Assembly: GCF_008040165.1 (NCBI RefSeq)
Contig: NZ_VRUR01000001.1
Location: 1-64,000, forward strand
Direction: 5' to 3'
Length of the DNA stretch: 64,000 bases
Origin: Flagellimonas hymeniacidonis
GTDB lineage: Bacteria > Bacteroidota > Bacteroidia > Flavobacteriales > Flavobacteriaceae
The notes under the pieces: generated by a model
Database searches by the model: none
What the model saw: only the letters and a program-made list of their open reading frames with translations
Told to the model about the DNA's origin: nothing
Part shown: in pieces, positions 8,624-20,172 of the stretch
Layout of the letters: each line of letters begins with the position of its first letter
Numbering within the stretch: the stretch's first letter is position 1
Position numbers and translations under genes: made by a program

Positions 8624-11600
8624 TTACCTGCTAATGTATATGTATTCGGAGTCTGTAAAGCTTCCTTCATCCGTTTCGTAGTCAAATATATAAAAATATA
8701 CTCCGGCCGGAAGATAATCATTCGCGCTTAGAGTGGACCTTCCCCTAGATCTTCCATCAAAGACATTATTCACATTGTTATAGTCTTTTCCTTCGTATAC
8801 TGCAACACCCCATCTATTGAAAATTCTAAGGGTACTTGTCCTAATATTTCTAACACCTCTTATAAAAAGGAAATCATTTTTTAAATCTCCATTAGGGGTC
8901 AACATTTGGTTCACCGCAATACTTTCTATAGAAACCGTAACTATAGCAGTATCGCAATTACTTGGATTAGCAGTCTCACAAATGGTATATTCAATGGTAT
9001 AGATACCATCAAGTGTTCCTGGGGCTACACGGACACTTCCATCCTCATTAACCGTTAGTACATTTGTTGGTGTCGAGGTCAAGTCTACATCGATTAAGGT
9101 AATAGGTTCACCATTGAGGGTATCGTTGGAAAGCACATCACTATCTGGAATAAGTCCACCGGAACTATTGGAACTGTAAAAATCATCTATAGCATCGATT
9201 ACGTTCTCCATCCCAGGGCCAACTTCCACAGTAACAGTACCCGTATCACAATTATCTTCATCATCAATTTCACAAATGGTGTATTCAATGGTATAGGTAC
9301 CTTCAGGTGTTCCGGGGGCGATACTGACACTTCCATCATCGTTGATAGTCAGTTCATCCGTACTGGTCGATGTCAAGATTATATTACTTAAAGTCGCCGG
9401 TTCGCCGTTTAAGGTATCATTGGAAAGCACATTACTGTTAGGAATTACACCAACCGAACTATCAGCACTATAGGCATCATCAACAGCGTCGATTATGTTA
9501 CCCATTCCAGGGCCAACTTCCACGGTCACAGTGCCCGTATCACAGTTATCTACATCGGTTATATCACAAATAGTGTATTCGATAGTATAGGTTCCCTCAG
9601 GTGTTCCGGGGGTAATGCTAACACTTCCATCATCATTGATGGTCAGCTCGTCTGTACTGGTCGATGTCAAAATAACATCAGTTAAAGTAACAGGTTCGCC
9701 ATTCAAGGTATCATTGGAAAGCACATTACTGTTAGGAATTACCCCAACCGAACTATCAGCACTATAATTATCATCAACAGCCTCAATTGTGTTACCCATC
9801 CCAGGGCCAACTTCCACGGTCACAGTGGCCGTATCACAGTTATCCTCATCATTAATTTCACAAATGGTGTATTCGATGGTATAAGTACCTTCAGGTGTTC
9901 CAGGCGCAACACTGACACTCCCATCATCGTTGATGGTCAGTTCATCCGTACTGGTTGATGTCAAAATAACATCAGTTAAAGTCGCAGGGGCGCCGTCTAA
10001 AGTGTCGTTGGAAAGCACATTACTGTTAGGAATTACCCCAACCGAACTATCAGCACTATAGGCATCATCCACCGCATCGATTACATTATCCATGTTTGGG
10101 TCCAAGTAATCCGGCGTGCCGTCATCATCGGTATCATCGTTCGTTGGGTCACCGTCACCGTCCACATCCTCGTCGGGAGTGTCGATCCCGTCCCCATCAT
10201 CATCAAAGTCACGGTAGTTCACATCCTCCGTACCGTCCGTGTCAGGTAGATCGTTCGCGGGGTCGTCGATCTCATCGTTCACATCATAGCCATCATTCAC
10301 ATCGCTGCCCTCATAACCATCGTCCAGCCCATCGTTATCTGCATCGATGCCCGTGTATGTTTGGTCGGGAATACCGTCAAAGTTGAAGTCGTTCCCCTCG
10401 TTGTTGTCGGCAACTAGATCGTTGTCACTGTCATCATCCAAATAATCAGGAAGCTCGTCCGCTCCGTCCGTGTTCTCGGGCGTAAGGCCTCCAAGGTAGG
10501 CAGAGTTCACACCATCGTTCGCCGCGTAGGTCGCTGCATCGTCATCGTTTGGAGCTATGTATGTTGCCGTGGGCTGTGCCTCCACATTGTCCGGGATACC
10601 ATCATCATCACTATCGATGTCCAAATGGTCGGGGCGGCCATCGCCGTCACTGTCCAGTGCATTGGTCAATGGGTCGTTATCGTTATCAAAATTGGGATCT
10701 TCCGTCGTGTCCAGGATACCATCATTGTCGTCATCAAGGTCGACGCTGTCCGGCACACCGTCATCGTCCGTGTCCTCTCCTGGGCCATCGGGGTCTAGGT
10801 AATCCGGTGTTCCATCATCATCGGTATCATCGTTTGTCGGGTCGCCGTCTTCGTCGACATCCTCATCAGGGGTGTCAATGCCATCTCCATCATCATCAAA
10901 GTCGCGATAGTTCACATCCTCGGTACCATCGGTATCGGGTAGATCATTGGCTGGGTCGTTTATCTCATCGTTCACATCATAGCCATCGTCCACATCACCG
11001 CCCTCATAACCATCGTCCAATCCGTCATTGTCCATATCAGTGTCCGTGAAGGACTGGTCGGGAATACCATCAAAGTTGAAGTCGTTGCCCTCGTTGTTGT
11101 CAGCGACCAAGTCATTATCACTATCATCGTCAAGATAATCCGGCTCGTCCTCGCCATCAGTGTTCTCAGGGGTCAACCCGCCAAGATAAGCAGAGTTCAC
11201 TCCATCGTTCGCGGCATAGGTCGCAGCATCGTCATCGTTGGGAGCTATGTATGTTGCCGTGGGCTGTGCTTCCACATTGTCCGGGATACCATCATCATCA
11301 CTGTCAATGTCCAAATGGTCGGGGCGGCCATCGCCATCACTGTCCTGTGCATTGGTCAATGGGTCGTTGTCGTTATCAAAATTGGAATCTTCCGTCGTGT
11401 CCAGGATACCATCGTTGTCGTCATCAAGGTCGACGCTGTCCGGTACACCATCATCGTCAGTGTCCTCTCCGGGACCATCTGGGTCCAAGTAGTCCGGCGT
11501 CCCGTCATCATCGGTGTCATCGTTCGTTGGGTCACCGTCCCCATCGACATCCTCGTCCGGGGTGTCGATGCCGTCCCCGTCATCATCAAAGTCGCGGTAG

Positions 11601-12853
11601 TTCACATCCTCTGTGCCGTCCGTGTCAGGTAGATCGTTCGCTGGGTCGTTTATCTCATCGTTGACATCATAGCCATCGTCCACATCACCGCCCTCATAAC
11701 CATCGTCCAGCCCATCGTTGTCCGTATCGGTGCCCGTATAGGTCTGGTCGGGGATGCCATCGAAGTTGAAGTCGTTCCCCTCGTTGTTGTCGGCAACCAG
11801 ATCGTTGTCACTGTCATCATCCAAATAATCCGGTTCATCCACGCCATCTGTATTCTCTGGATTTATACCCTCATCTCCACTTCCTTCATAGGCGTCATCT
11901 AATCCATCTTTGTCATCGTCATCTCCACTTGGAGGAATATATCCCGCGGTTGTCTGTCCTTCAACATTGTCAGGGATCCCGTCATCGTCACTATCTATAT
12001 CCCTAAAATTTGGCTGATGGTCTGTATCGCTGTTGATCGGTGTTAATCCCTCTCCGGAACCTGGGTATGATTCATAATGATCATCCAATCCGTTTCCATC
12101 ACTATCTATGCCACAAGGTGCTTGAAAATAGTCTGTTGTCTGCGCTTCTATATTATCAATTATTCCATCGTCATCTGAGTCGATGTCCCTAAAATCTGGG
12201 TGGTGATCGTAATCGGTATCCACCGGCGTCAGCCCTTCACCGCCTCCTGGGTAACTTTCGTAATGATCATCCAATCCGTTCCCATCACTATCAACTCCGC
12301 ATGGAGCTTGAAAATCTTTTGTTGTTTGTGCCTCTACATTATCCAGTATGCCATCATCATCAGAATCAATGTCTACATAATCTGGATGGTGGTCGTAATC
12401 TGTATCAATTGGGGTTAATCCTCCACATGCACCGGGAGTTTCTTCATAGGCATCATCCAATCCATTACCATCTTTATCTTTTCCTGATGGGGGTATGTAG
12501 CCATATGTTGTTTGTGCCTCTAGGTTATCCAAAAGACCATCATCATCCGAATCTATATCTAAGTAATCTGGAACACCATCTCCATCAGTATCTGTAGGAT
12601 AGGTCCAATAGCAATCATCACCATCAGCATTTTGATCCTCGACGGTATTGATTATTCCATCACCATCAATATCAATATCCTTGTTATCTGGGACGCCATC
12701 TCCATCCGTATCAGTATAGATATCAAACGTGGTTTTGAAGTTTTCGTTTGAAACCCCCAACAAGACTGTGCCTGAATATGCGGTAAGTGCAACTACTGAA
12801 AAAAGACTGTATAAAACCTTTTTCTTAAAATCTAAGAAAGTATTCTTTTCCAT
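8624..12853 (-). CDS. giant Asp-rich adhesin with gliding-type C-terminal (type B T9SS) domain
   Basis: A 1409-residue exported protein. A hydrophobic signal lies at about 10-33. Residues about 45-917 are thrombospondin-3-type calcium motifs ([34 protein letters not shown]), many in 231-residue repeats. Residues about 918-1310 are four cadherin-like or bacterial Ig-like repeats of 98 residues ([34 protein letters not shown]). The last about 95 residues ([41 protein letters not shown]) are the gliding motility-associated C-terminal domain that directs type IX secretion with SprF-like partners. The protein is extremely acidic and should bind many calcium ions. It probably stands on the cell surface as an adhesin; it resembles SprB in architecture only at the C-terminus. 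Confidence 0.9.
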   Translation of the reverse strand: MEKNTFLDFKKKVLYSLFSVVALTAYSGTVLLGVSNENFKTTFDIYTDTDGDGVPDNKDIDIDGDGIINTVEDQNADGDDCYWTYPTDTDGDGVPDYLDIDSDDDGLLDNLEAQTTYGYIPPSGKDKDGNGLDDAYEETPGACGGLTPIDTDYDHHPDYVDIDSDDDGILDNVEAQTTKDFQAPCGVDSDGNGLDDHYESYPGGGEGLTPVDTDYDHHPDFRDIDSDDDGIIDNIEAQTTDYFQAPCGIDSDGNGLDDHYESYPGSGEGLTPINSDTDHQPNFRDIDSDDDGIPDNVEGQTTAGYIPPSGDDDDKDGLDDAYEGSGDEGINPENTDGVDEPDYLDDDSDNDLVADNNEGNDFNFDGIPDQTYTGTDTDNDGLDDGYEGGDVDDGYDVNDEINDPANDLPDTDGTEDVNYRDFDDDGDGIDTPDEDVDGDGDPTNDDTDDDGTPDYLDPDGPGEDTDDDGVPDSVDLDDDNDGILDTTEDSNFDNDNDPLTNAQDSDGDGRPDHLDIDSDDDGIPDNVEAQPTATYIAPNDDDAATYAANDGVNSAYLGGLTPENTDGEDEPDYLDDDSDNDLVADNNEGNDFNFDGIPDQSFTDTDMDNDGLDDGYEGGDVDDGYDVNDEINDPANDLPDTDGTEDVNYRDFDDDGDGIDTPDEDVDEDGDPTNDDTDDDGTPDYLDPDGPGEDTDDDGVPDSVDLDDDNDGILDTTEDPNFDNDNDPLTNALDSDGDGRPDHLDIDSDDDGIPDNVEAQPTATYIAPNDDDAATYAANDGVNSAYLGGLTPENTDGADELPDYLDDDSDNDLVADNNEGNDFNFDGIPDQTYTGIDADNDGLDDGYEGSDVNDGYDVNDEIDDPANDLPDTDGTEDVNYRDFDDDGDGIDTPDEDVDGDGDPTNDDTDDDGTPDYLDPNMDNVIDAVDDAYSADSSVGVIPNSNVLSNDTLDGAPATLTDVILTSTSTDELTINDDGSVSVAPGTPEGTYTIEYTICEINDEDNCDTATVTVEVGPGMGNTIEAVDDNYSADSSVGVIPNSNVLSNDTLNGEPVTLTDVILTSTSTDELTINDDGSVSITPGTPEGTYTIEYTICDITDVDNCDTGTVTVEVGPGMGNIIDAVDDAYSADSSVGVIPNSNVLSNDTLNGEPATLSNIILTSTSTDELTINDDGSVSIAPGTPEGTYTIEYTICEIDDEDNCDTGTVTVEVGPGMENVIDAIDDFYSSNSSGGLIPDSDVLSNDTLNGEPITLIDVDLTSTPTNVLTVNEDGSVRVAPGTLDGIYTIEYTICETANPSNCDTAIVTVSIESIAVNQMLTPNGDLKNDFLFIRGVRNIRTSTLRIFNRWGVAVYEGKDYNNVNNVFDGRSRGRSTLSANDYLPAGVYFYIFDYETDEGSFTDSEYIYISR
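8920..10095 (-). repeat. four in-frame 294-bp tandem repeats (98 residues each)
   Basis: The marker ccagggccaacttccac recurs at about 9213, 9507 and 9801, exactly 294 bp apart, and a fourth unit ends at about 10095. The encoded unit begins with an Asp-rich [13 protein letters not shown] and ends with [12 protein letters not shown]. The unit nearest the C-terminus is the most diverged ([17 protein letters not shown]). Confidence 0.9.
10101..11830 (-). repeat. two 690/693-bp tandem repeats plus a partial copy, encoding TSP3 motifs
   Basis: The marker tccaagtaatccgg or its variants occurs at 10101, 10794 and 11484, giving units of 693 and 690 bp. The 3-bp difference is one codon ([10 protein letters not shown] against EDEPDYLDD). 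A third, incomplete copy extends to about 11830. Each unit is built from smaller 9-to-15-residue calcium motifs, so repetition is nested. G+C is visibly above the surrounding level. Confidence 0.88.
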
Positions 12854-13253
12854 AAATGATAGTTTTGGTCAACTAATCACCATGGCAAAGGGTTCTCGTA
12901 AGTGTAAGAAAATGGGGCTTTTCTTATTTAATAAAGTGGTTATTTGTGTTCTCTACACTCCAAATAATCTCAAACGCATAATTAATGCATTTAAAACGTA
13001 TCACCTATTTTAATCGATAAAAGGCGCATTCTTCATCATTATTTACCACTTATATTAATACGTAAGGTTTTTGAAAAAAGATTACGGTTAGGTAAAAAAC
13101 AAAAACCTCAAGCGCTCGAAAATTACTTTACTTTTTTATCTTTTTGGGTGATTATTACGTTTTTTTTCTCCTAATTCTATTAACAATTACTTATGATGTT
13201 TTAAATCAATCGAAAAAGGGATAATTACGCTATTTTTGCCCAAATTTTTGCAG
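12854..13253. other. divergent intergenic region, 400 bp
   Basis: This region separates the minus-strand adhesin operon from plus-strand prfC, so it should hold a promoter for each. A -7 match for prfC is at 13231-13238. I found no TAnnTTTG on the minus strand for the adhesin. A short plus-strand frame (beginning MAKGSRKCKK at about 12892) has no supporting feature. The rest is A+T-rich with no recognisable structure. Confidence 0.5.
13231..13238 (+). promoter_or_regulatory. possible -7 element TATTTTTG of prfC
   Basis: TATTTTTG fits TAnnTTTG and ends 15 bp before the prfC ATG, which would leave a leader of only about 10 nt. No clear TTTG lies 17-23 bp upstream, so this is a half-supported promoter. 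Confidence 0.35.
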
Positions 13254-14843
13254 ATGGAATTTGATAAGGAAATAGCTAGACGAAGGACTTTTGGTATTAT
13301 TTCACACCCTGATGCAGGGAAAACTACCTTAACGGAAAAACTACTTTTATTTGGTGGAGCTATTCAAGAAGCAGGTGCGGTAAAGAACAACAAAATAAAA
13401 AAATCTGCTACCAGTGATTTTATGGAGATTGAAAGGCAACGTGGAATATCAGTTGCCACCTCAGTTTTGGCTTTTATTTATAATGATAAGAAAATAAACA
13501 TTCTGGACACTCCTGGGCACAAGGATTTTGCCGAAGATACTTTCAGGACCTTAACCGCGGTAGATAGTGTCATTGTAGTAATAGATGTTGCCAAGGGTGT
13601 GGAGGAGCAGACAGAGAAATTAGTAGAAGTTTGCCGAATGCGAAATATTCCTATGATTGTTTTTATCAATAAGCTGGACAGGGAAGGAAAGGACGCTTTT
13701 GATTTATTGGATGAAGTTGAGCAAAAATTAGGGCTTTCTGTTACGCCCCTTAGCTTTCCTATTGGTATGGGATATGACTTTAAGGGGATTTATAACATTT
13801 ACGAAAAGAACATCAATCTTTTTAGTGGAAATAGCAAAAAGAATATTGAGGAAACCATTGCTTTTACAGATATAGAAAGTACTGAACTTGAGGATATTAT
13901 TGGCGAATCTGCGGCACTAGAATTGAGAGATAACTTGGAACTCGTACACGGAGTTTACCCAGAATTCGATAAGGATGCTTATTTAAAGGGAGAGCAACAG
14001 CCTGTTTTTTTTGGTTCTGCATTAAACAATTTTGGGGTGAGGGAATTGCTGGATTGTTTTGTGGAAATTGCCCCTCCGCCAAGACCTAAAATGGCAGAAG
14101 AGCGTTTGGTTGAAGCAAACGAAAAGGACTTTTCGGGATTTGTATTTAAAATACACGCCAATATGGATCCCAAACACCGAGACCGACTGGCCTTTATAAA
14201 AATTGTATCTGGCACTTTTGAGCGGAACAAGCCATATTTGCATGTGAGGCATGCGAAGAACCTAAAATTTTCCAGTCCCAATGCCTTTTTTGCTGAGAAA
14301 AAAGAAATTGTGGACATCTCCTATCCTGGCGATATTGTTGGGCTACATGACACCGGTAATTTTAAGATTGGGGATACGCTAACCAGTGGTGAAAAATTAA
14401 ATTACAAAGGAATTCCAAGTTTTTCTCCTGAACATTTTAGGTACATCAACAATGCTGACCCCATGAAAGCCAAACAATTATACAAGGGTATTGACCAGTT
14501 GATGGACGAAGGTGTGGCACAGCTATTTACTTTGGAGTTGAACGGAAGAAAAGTAATTGGTACCGTAGGAGCTTTGCAATATGAAGTTATTCAGTACCGA
14601 CTGGAACATGAATATGGAGCAAAATGCACTTATGAAAACTTCCCAGTACACAAGGCATGTTGGGTTGAAGCCGAAGATGCTACCAACGATGAGTTTAAAG
14701 AATTCAAGCGGGTAAAACAGAAGTTTTTAGCAACGGATAAACATGGACGACTCGTTTTTTTGGCTGACTCGCAATTCTCCTTGCAGATGACACAGCAAAA
14801 ATATCCTACAGTAAAACTTCATTTCACCTCGGAATTTGACTAA
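13254..14843 (+). CDS. prfC: peptide chain release factor 3 (RF3)
   Basis: A 529-residue translational GTPase that recycles RF1/RF2 from the ribosome. The P-loop SHPDAGKTT is at 17-25, the G3 motif DTPGH at 85-89 and NKLD at 139-142. The length matches the family (E. coli RF3 is 529 residues). The C-terminal part keeps RF3 features such as GVAQLF and LQYEVIQYRL. The frame is open 18 bp further upstream to a TTG, but the ATG at 13254 gives MEFDKEIARRRTFGIISHPD. This aligns with the usual start, and the upstream TTG overlaps the -7 promoter match. Confidence 0.96.
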   Translation: MEFDKEIARRRTFGIISHPDAGKTTLTEKLLLFGGAIQEAGAVKNNKIKKSATSDFMEIERQRGISVATSVLAFIYNDKKINILDTPGHKDFAEDTFRTLTAVDSVIVVIDVAKGVEEQTEKLVEVCRMRNIPMIVFINKLDREGKDAFDLLDEVEQKLGLSVTPLSFPIGMGYDFKGIYNIYEKNINLFSGNSKKNIEETIAFTDIESTELEDIIGESAALELRDNLELVHGVYPEFDKDAYLKGEQQPVFFGSALNNFGVRELLDCFVEIAPPPRPKMAEERLVEANEKDFSGFVFKIHANMDPKHRDRLAFIKIVSGTFERNKPYLHVRHAKNLKFSSPNAFFAEKKEIVDISYPGDIVGLHDTGNFKIGDTLTSGEKLNYKGIPSFSPEHFRYINNADPMKAKQLYKGIDQLMDEGVAQLFTLELNGRKVIGTVGALQYEVIQYRLEHEYGAKCTYENFPVHKACWVEAEDATNDEFKEFKRVKQKFLATDKHGRLVFLADSQFSLQMTQQKYPTVKLHFTSEFD

Positions 14844-14952
14844 ATATTCAAGAGTTTTTGGTTATGAGTTGTACTTCCAAGCTTATACGTTCAGGATGGA
14901 TTACTACTTTTTTTGTACTTTATAAGCACATAACCAATAAATACTTTTTTTT

Positions 14953-15390
14953 ATGACAACTGATTCTATTAGTAAACCACCAGTTTGGTTCTGGGTGGTA
15001 AGCGTTATTGCATTGCTGTGGAACCTTATGGGAGTAAGCGCTTATTTGGCTGATGCTTATACAAGTGTTGAGCAATTGGAACAAATGAGCCAAGAAATAC
15101 GAGAACTTTATGAAGGTAGACCAGCTTGGGCAACTGCTGGTTTTGCCATAGCGGTTTTTGCAGGTGCCATTGGGTCAATTGCGTTATTGCTTCGTAAGAA
15201 ATGGGCCAGACCTTTACTCATTTTATCTGTTTTAGGCTCTATCATCTTGAATATTCACACCTTTTTTCTGAGCAATGCCTTGGAGGTTATGGGTGCTAAC
15301 ATAGTGATCATGCCAATTGTTGTTATTGTTTTTGGCATCTACCTTATCTTTTTTGCCAAAAAAGGCATTCAAAAAGGGTGGCTTAGTTAA
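14953..15390 (+). CDS. small four-helix membrane protein of unknown function
   Basis: A 145-residue protein with about four hydrophobic segments, at roughly 12-32, 58-80, 86-106 and 115-136, and no signal peptide or catalytic motif. The first helix contains PPVWFWVVSVIALLWNLMG. Relatives in flavobacteria are often labelled sugar transporter, a label with no support in this sequence. It follows prfC on the same strand after 109 bp and is closed by a strong terminator. An inverted repeat (TTGGTTATG at 14858-14866, CATAACCAA at 14929-14937) lies in the gap before it. Function not known. Confidence 0.75.
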   Translation: MTTDSISKPPVWFWVVSVIALLWNLMGVSAYLADAYTSVEQLEQMSQEIRELYEGRPAWATAGFAIAVFAGAIGSIALLLRKKWARPLLILSVLGSIILNIHTFFLSNALEVMGANIVIMPIVVIVFGIYLIFFAKKGIQKGWLS

Positions 15391-15410
15391 CCCGAAAAAT
15401 AGATCGCAAT

Positions 15411-15438
15411 AAAAAAACCGACAATAGTCGGTTTTTTT
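15411..15438. terminator. bidirectional terminator between convergent genes
   Basis: A perfect 12-bp inverted repeat, aaaaaaaccgac and gtcggttttttt, encloses the loop aata. It gives a stem followed by a T-run on both strands, so it can stop the membrane-protein gene (+) and the DUF3467 gene (-). Only 52 bp separate the two stop codons. Confidence 0.9.
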
Positions 15439-15442
15439 GTTC

Positions 15443-15760
15443 TTATGCTTCTCCAGTAGGTCCAAAATTTAACGGAATTGGAGGTTGTTCATAATCCTTG
15501 ATTGTTCCATGTGCTTTCTCAAACCTTGTTACATTATCATTCAATGCCTTCAAGAATTTTTTGGCATGTTGTGGGGTTAGAATTATTCTGCTCTTCACTT
15601 TCGCTTTTGGAGCTCCGGGCATCATGCTTATAAAATCGACCACAAATTCAGATACCGAATGATTGATGATTGCCAAATTGGAATATATTCCCTCGGCCAT
15701 TTTTTCATCCAATTCAATATTGATTTGCTTTTGGTTTTGGTTTTTATCTTTTTCAGCCAT
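15443..15760 (-). CDS. DUF3467 protein
   Basis: A 105-residue soluble protein, MAEKDKNQNQKQINIELDEK followed by AEGIYSNLAIINHSVSEFVVDF and RIILTPQHAKKFLKALNDN, the pattern of the DUF3467 family. It is the last gene after rpoC, 57 bp downstream of it, with a terminator hairpin in the gap, so it is probably transcribed partly by read-through. The biochemical role is not known; its position suggests a link to transcription or translation. Confidence 0.85.
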   Translation of the reverse strand: MAEKDKNQNQKQINIELDEKMAEGIYSNLAIINHSVSEFVVDFISMMPGAPKAKVKSRIILTPQHAKKFLKALNDNVTRFEKAHGTIKDYEQPPIPLNFGPTGEA

Positions 15761-15788
15761 TATGCTTGTCTTAATATATAGTAAAAGA

Positions 15789-15812
15789 AAACCCTGACTA
15801 GTGCCAGGGTTT
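15789..15812 (-). terminator. hairpin terminator after rpoC
   Basis: The arms aaaccctg (15789-15796) and cagggttt (15805-15812) form an 8-bp stem with an 8-nt loop. On the minus strand it is followed by TTCTTTT. It lies between the rpoC stop and the DUF3467 start, so it may end most rpoBC transcripts. Confidence 0.75.
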
Positions 15813-15817
15813 GTTTA

Positions 15818-18800
15818 TTAGAATTTGAATTCCTCTTTTCGAGCCATGATTTCATCGTACTCTTCTTTTGAGCCTACAATGATACTATCATAATCCCTCA
15901 TACCGGTACCGGCAGGAATTTTATGTCCTACAATAACATTTTCCTTCAATCCTTCCAAGGTATCTACTTTACCGCTTACTGCAGCTTCGTTCAATACTTT
16001 GGTGGTTTCCTGGAATGATGCTGCAGAGATAAATGATTTAGTCTGCAATGAAGCACGTGTAATACCTTGTAAGATTGGAGTTGCCGTAGCAGCTACTGCA
16101 TCTCTTGCACTTACTAGAGCTTTATCCGCTCTTCGTAATACCGAATTTTCATCTCTTAAGGCACGGGCAGAAATAATCTGTCCGGCTTTAAGATTTTCAG
16201 AATCTCCAGCTTCCTCTACAACCTTCTGTCCAAAGATTTCATCATTCTCACGAATAAAGTCATCTTTATGAACCAATTGATTCTCTAGGAAGGTAGTATC
16301 TCCAGAATCTTCAATACGTACTTTACGCATCATCTGTCTTACCACAACTTCAAAGTGCTTATCATTAATTTTCACACCTTGTAAACGATATACTTCTTGA
16401 ACTTCGTTCACCAAATACTGCTGTACTGCTGATGGTCCTTTTATTGCCAAAATGTCTTCTGGAGTAATAGATCCATCAGACAAAGGCATACCAGCGCGAA
16501 CATAATCGTTCTCTTGTACCAAAATCTGGTTTGAAAGTTTTACCAAGTATTTCTTGATCTCACCCAATTTAGATTCGATAATAATCTCACGGTTACCACG
16601 CTTGATCTTACCAAAGGAAACTACACCATCAATTTCAGAAACAACCGCTGGGTTAGATGGGTTACGTGCTTCAAAAAGCTCTGTAACTCTTGGAAGACCA
16701 CCTGTAATATCACCTGCTTTAGCTGATTTACGAGGAATCTTAACCAAAATTTTTCCTTCTTTAATCTTCTCACCATCGTCCACCATAATGTGTGAACCTA
16801 CTGGTAAGTTGTAAGAACGTATGGTTTCCCCTTTACCATCCTTAATCAATAGGGTTGGAATGAGTTTCTTATTTCTAGATTCAGAAATTACCTTTTCTTG
16901 GAAACCAGTTTGCTCATCAATTTCTACCTGATACGTAACCCCTTGCTCAATGTTTTCATAAGCAATTTGTCCCGTAAATTCAGAAACGATTACACCATTA
17001 TATGGATCCCACTGACAGACAACAGTTCCTTTTTTGATCTTATTCCCGTTCTTCACGAACAGTTGAGATCCATAAGGAATATTATTTGTACTTAGGGTAA
17101 TTCCAGTAGTAGCATCGACAACTTTAATTTCAGAAGTTCTTGAGATAACAATATTGGCTTTTTCGCCTTCATTGTTTTCTCCAACAACGGTTCTTAAATC
17201 TTCAATCTCAGCAATACCATCAAATTTCACTTCTAATTTGTTGTCTTCAGAAATGTTACCTGCAATACCACCCACGTGGAACGTACGCAATGTTAACTGT
17301 GTTCCTGGTTCACCAATAGACTGAGCGGCAACAACACCTACAGCTTCTCCTCGTTGCACCATTTTATTGGTTGCCAAGTTTCTACCGTAGCATTTACCAC
17401 AAATTCCTTTTGGTGCTTCACATGTTAATGCTGAACGCACCTCGATTCTTTCTATTGGAGCTGCTTCAACTTTCTTCACATCTGCCTCAGAAATTTCCTG
17501 ACCTGCAGCCAATACCAATTCCTCCGTCAATGGATTGTATACATCATGTAATGATACCCTTCCAAGAATACGTTCACCAAGCGTTTCAACTACTTCTTCA
17601 TTCTTCTTCAACGCTTTAACCTCAATACCTCTTAGGGTACCACAATCTTCAATGTTGATAATAACATCTTGTGAAACATCCACCAAACGTCTTGTTAAGT
17701 ATCCTGCATCCGCCGTTTTCAAAGCGGTATCTGCAAGACCTTTACGTGCACCGTGCGTAGAGATAAAGTATTCCAAAATCGATAATCCTTCCTTAAAGTT
17801 GGAAAGAATCGGGTTTTCAATAATCTCACCACCACCAGCAGTAGATTTTTTAGGCTTGGCCATCAATCCACGCATACCGGTCAACTGACGAATCTGCTCT
17901 TTTGAGCCCCTTGCTCCAGAATCCAACATCATATATACCGAGTTGAATCCTTGTTGATCTTCACGAATTCGCTTCATCGCCAATTCCGTCAACATCGCAT
18001 TGGTAGAGGTCCAAACATCAATCACCTGATTATAACGTTCGTTATTGGTGATAAGACCCATGTTATAGTTTGCCATAATACCATCAACTTGCCCATTGGC
18101 ATCATTGATCATCTCCTGCTTCTCTGGTGGAATAATAATATCACCCAAACTGAAGGATAGACCCCCTTTGAAGGCGAAATCATATCCCATGGACTTTATT
18201 TTATCCAAAAATGCCGCAGTAGCTGGTACATCTGTAACTGCAAGAATATCTCCAATGATATTTCTTAGCGATTTCTTGTTCAATACCTCATTGATGAATC
18301 CAGCTTGCTCAGGAACAACACTGTTAAACAACACACGCCCCACTGTAGTGGCGATGATTTGGCTAACAAGTTCTCCCTCTTCATTGAAATCTTTGGCTCT
18401 CACCTTGATTCCTGCATTCAAATCAACTTTTCCTTCGTTAAAAGCAATTTCCACCTCTTCTGCAGAGTAGAATGTCAATCCTTCACCTTGAATAGGCACT
18501 TCCTTGGTTGACTTTCTTTCTTTGGTCATATAATACAAACCCAAGACCATATCCTGAGAAGGAACGGTAATTGGAGAACCATTTGCAGGATTCAAGATAT
18601 TCTGCGATGCCAACATTAAAAGTTGTGCTTCCAAAATAGCTTCTGGACCCAATGGCAAGTGAACTGCCATCTGATCACCATCAAAATCCGCGTTAAATGC
18701 CGTACATGCCAATGGGTGCAAACGAATCGCCTTACCTTCAATAAGTTTTGGCTGGAACGCCTGTATACCCAATCTGTGCAATGTAGGGGCACGGTTCAGT

Positions 18801-20116
18801 AATACTGGATGCCCTTTAAGGACATTTTCAAGGATATCCCATACTACGGGTTCCTTTTTGTCTATGATTTTCTTAGCGGACTTAACTGTTTTTACAATAC
18901 CTCTTTCAATCAGTTTTCTGATAACGAAAGGCTTGTACAATTCCGCTGCCATATCTTTTGGAAGACCACATTCGTATAGGTGCATTTCTGGACCTACAAC
19001 AATCACGGAACGAGCAGAATAATCTACACGTTTACCCAAAAGGTTTTGACGGAAACGACCTTGTTTACCTTTCAAGGAATCTGAAAGGGATTTCAATGGT
19101 CTGTTTGATTCTGTTTTTACCGCAGAAGCTTTTCTTGTGTTATCGAAAAGAGAATCCACCGCTTCTTGAAGCATACGTTTCTCATTTCTCAAGATTACCT
19201 CTGGAGCTTTTATTTCCATCAATCGCTTTAAACGATTGTTACGGATAATAACCCTACGGTATAGATCATTTAAATCTGAAGTAGCAAAACGACCACCATC
19301 CAATGGCACCAATGGGCGTAATTCCGGTGGAATAACAGGAACCACCTTCATAATCATCCACTCTGGTCGGTTTTCCCTATTTTCTTGAGATTCACGCAAA
19401 GCCTCAACAACTTGAAGTCTTTTTAAGGCTTCTGTTTTACGTTGTTTTGAAGTCTCCGTATTTGCTTTGTGTCTTAATTGATAGGACAGTTCTTCCAAAT
19501 CAATTCTTGCCAATAAATCGATTAAACACTCGGCACCCATTTTAGCTACAAACTTGTTAGGGTCTGTATCTTCCAAATATTGGTTTTCTGCTGGAATGGA
19601 CTCCAAAATGTTCAAATACTCCTCTTCAGTCAAGAAATCCATTTTATTGATTTCTTCTCCTTCTGGACCTTTAGCGATACCTGGTTGAATTACAACATAT
19701 CTTTCGTAATAGATAATCATATCCAATTTCTTGGATGGTAATCCCAATAGGTATCCTATTTTATTTGGAAGGGAACGGAAATACCAGATATGTGCAACGG
19801 GAACCACTAAATTAATGTGCCCCACACGGTCTCTACGTACTTTTTTCTCCGTTACTTCTACACCACAACGATCACAAACAATACCACGGTAACGGATACG
19901 CTTGTATTTTCCACAGGCACACTCGTAATCCTTTACAGGACCAAAAATACGCTCACAGAACAATCCGTCACGCTCAGGCTTGTGCGTTCTATAGTTAATA
20001 GTTTCAGGTTTTAAAACCTCCCCACGGGATTCTCCCAAGATTGACTCAGGAGAAGCCAGTCCTATGGAAATTTTATCAAACCTTTTTGGTGCGTTATTAT
20101 CTTTTATTCTAGCCAT
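15818..20116 (-). CDS. rpoC: DNA-directed RNA polymerase subunit beta'
   Basis: A 1432-residue catalytic subunit. The N-terminal zinc site [20 protein letters not shown] is at about 66-85. The active-site motif NADFDGDQ is near residue 474 and the second zinc-site cysteines ([15 protein letters not shown]) near 905. The length is typical of Bacteroidota beta'. The gene follows rpoB after 56 bp in the same transcript and is followed by a terminator. The sequence appears intact. Confidence 0.98.
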   Translation of the reverse strand: MARIKDNNAPKRFDKISIGLASPESILGESRGEVLKPETINYRTHKPERDGLFCERIFGPVKDYECACGKYKRIRYRGIVCDRCGVEVTEKKVRRDRVGHINLVVPVAHIWYFRSLPNKIGYLLGLPSKKLDMIIYYERYVVIQPGIAKGPEGEEINKMDFLTEEEYLNILESIPAENQYLEDTDPNKFVAKMGAECLIDLLARIDLEELSYQLRHKANTETSKQRKTEALKRLQVVEALRESQENRENRPEWMIMKVVPVIPPELRPLVPLDGGRFATSDLNDLYRRVIIRNNRLKRLMEIKAPEVILRNEKRMLQEAVDSLFDNTRKASAVKTESNRPLKSLSDSLKGKQGRFRQNLLGKRVDYSARSVIVVGPEMHLYECGLPKDMAAELYKPFVIRKLIERGIVKTVKSAKKIIDKKEPVVWDILENVLKGHPVLLNRAPTLHRLGIQAFQPKLIEGKAIRLHPLACTAFNADFDGDQMAVHLPLGPEAILEAQLLMLASQNILNPANGSPITVPSQDMVLGLYYMTKERKSTKEVPIQGEGLTFYSAEEVEIAFNEGKVDLNAGIKVRAKDFNEEGELVSQIIATTVGRVLFNSVVPEQAGFINEVLNKKSLRNIIGDILAVTDVPATAAFLDKIKSMGYDFAFKGGLSFSLGDIIIPPEKQEMINDANGQVDGIMANYNMGLITNNERYNQVIDVWTSTNAMLTELAMKRIREDQQGFNSVYMMLDSGARGSKEQIRQLTGMRGLMAKPKKSTAGGGEIIENPILSNFKEGLSILEYFISTHGARKGLADTALKTADAGYLTRRLVDVSQDVIINIEDCGTLRGIEVKALKKNEEVVETLGERILGRVSLHDVYNPLTEELVLAAGQEISEADVKKVEAAPIERIEVRSALTCEAPKGICGKCYGRNLATNKMVQRGEAVGVVAAQSIGEPGTQLTLRTFHVGGIAGNISEDNKLEVKFDGIAEIEDLRTVVGENNEGEKANIVISRTSEIKVVDATTGITLSTNNIPYGSQLFVKNGNKIKKGTVVCQWDPYNGVIVSEFTGQIAYENIEQGVTYQVEIDEQTGFQEKVISESRNKKLIPTLLIKDGKGETIRSYNLPVGSHIMVDDGEKIKEGKILVKIPRKSAKAGDITGGLPRVTELFEARNPSNPAVVSEIDGVVSFGKIKRGNREIIIESKLGEIKKYLVKLSNQILVQENDYVRAGMPLSDGSITPEDILAIKGPSAVQQYLVNEVQEVYRLQGVKINDKHFEVVVRQMMRKVRIEDSGDTTFLENQLVHKDDFIRENDEIFGQKVVEEAGDSENLKAGQIISARALRDENSVLRRADKALVSARDAVAATATPILQGITRASLQTKSFISAASFQETTKVLNEAAVSGKVDTLEGLKENVIVGHKIPAGTGMRDYDSIIVGSKEEYDEIMARKEEFKF

Positions 20117-20172
20117 AATACTATGGAGATGATATAATTAATAAACTTTTTTTCAATAGTGTTAACTATGTA

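Noticed and set aside
10096..11664. Several plus-strand frames rich in His, Pro, Arg over the adhesin repeats
   Set aside because: They are antisense shadows of Asp-rich GAT/GAC codons in the repeats; no domain or start signal supports them.
8900..12850. CRISPR-like array in the repeat region
   Set aside because: The repeats are long, in-frame protein-coding units without unique spacers.
12892..13013. Small plus-strand frame starting MAKGSRKCKKMGLF
   Set aside because: It has no recognised family, no promoter match and no Shine-Dalgarno; the basic start resembles small ribosomal proteins only superficially.
14858..14937. Inverted repeat TTGGTTATG/CATAACCAA before the small membrane protein
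   Set aside because: The arms are 62 bp apart and no known element matches; it may be chance in A+T-rich DNA.
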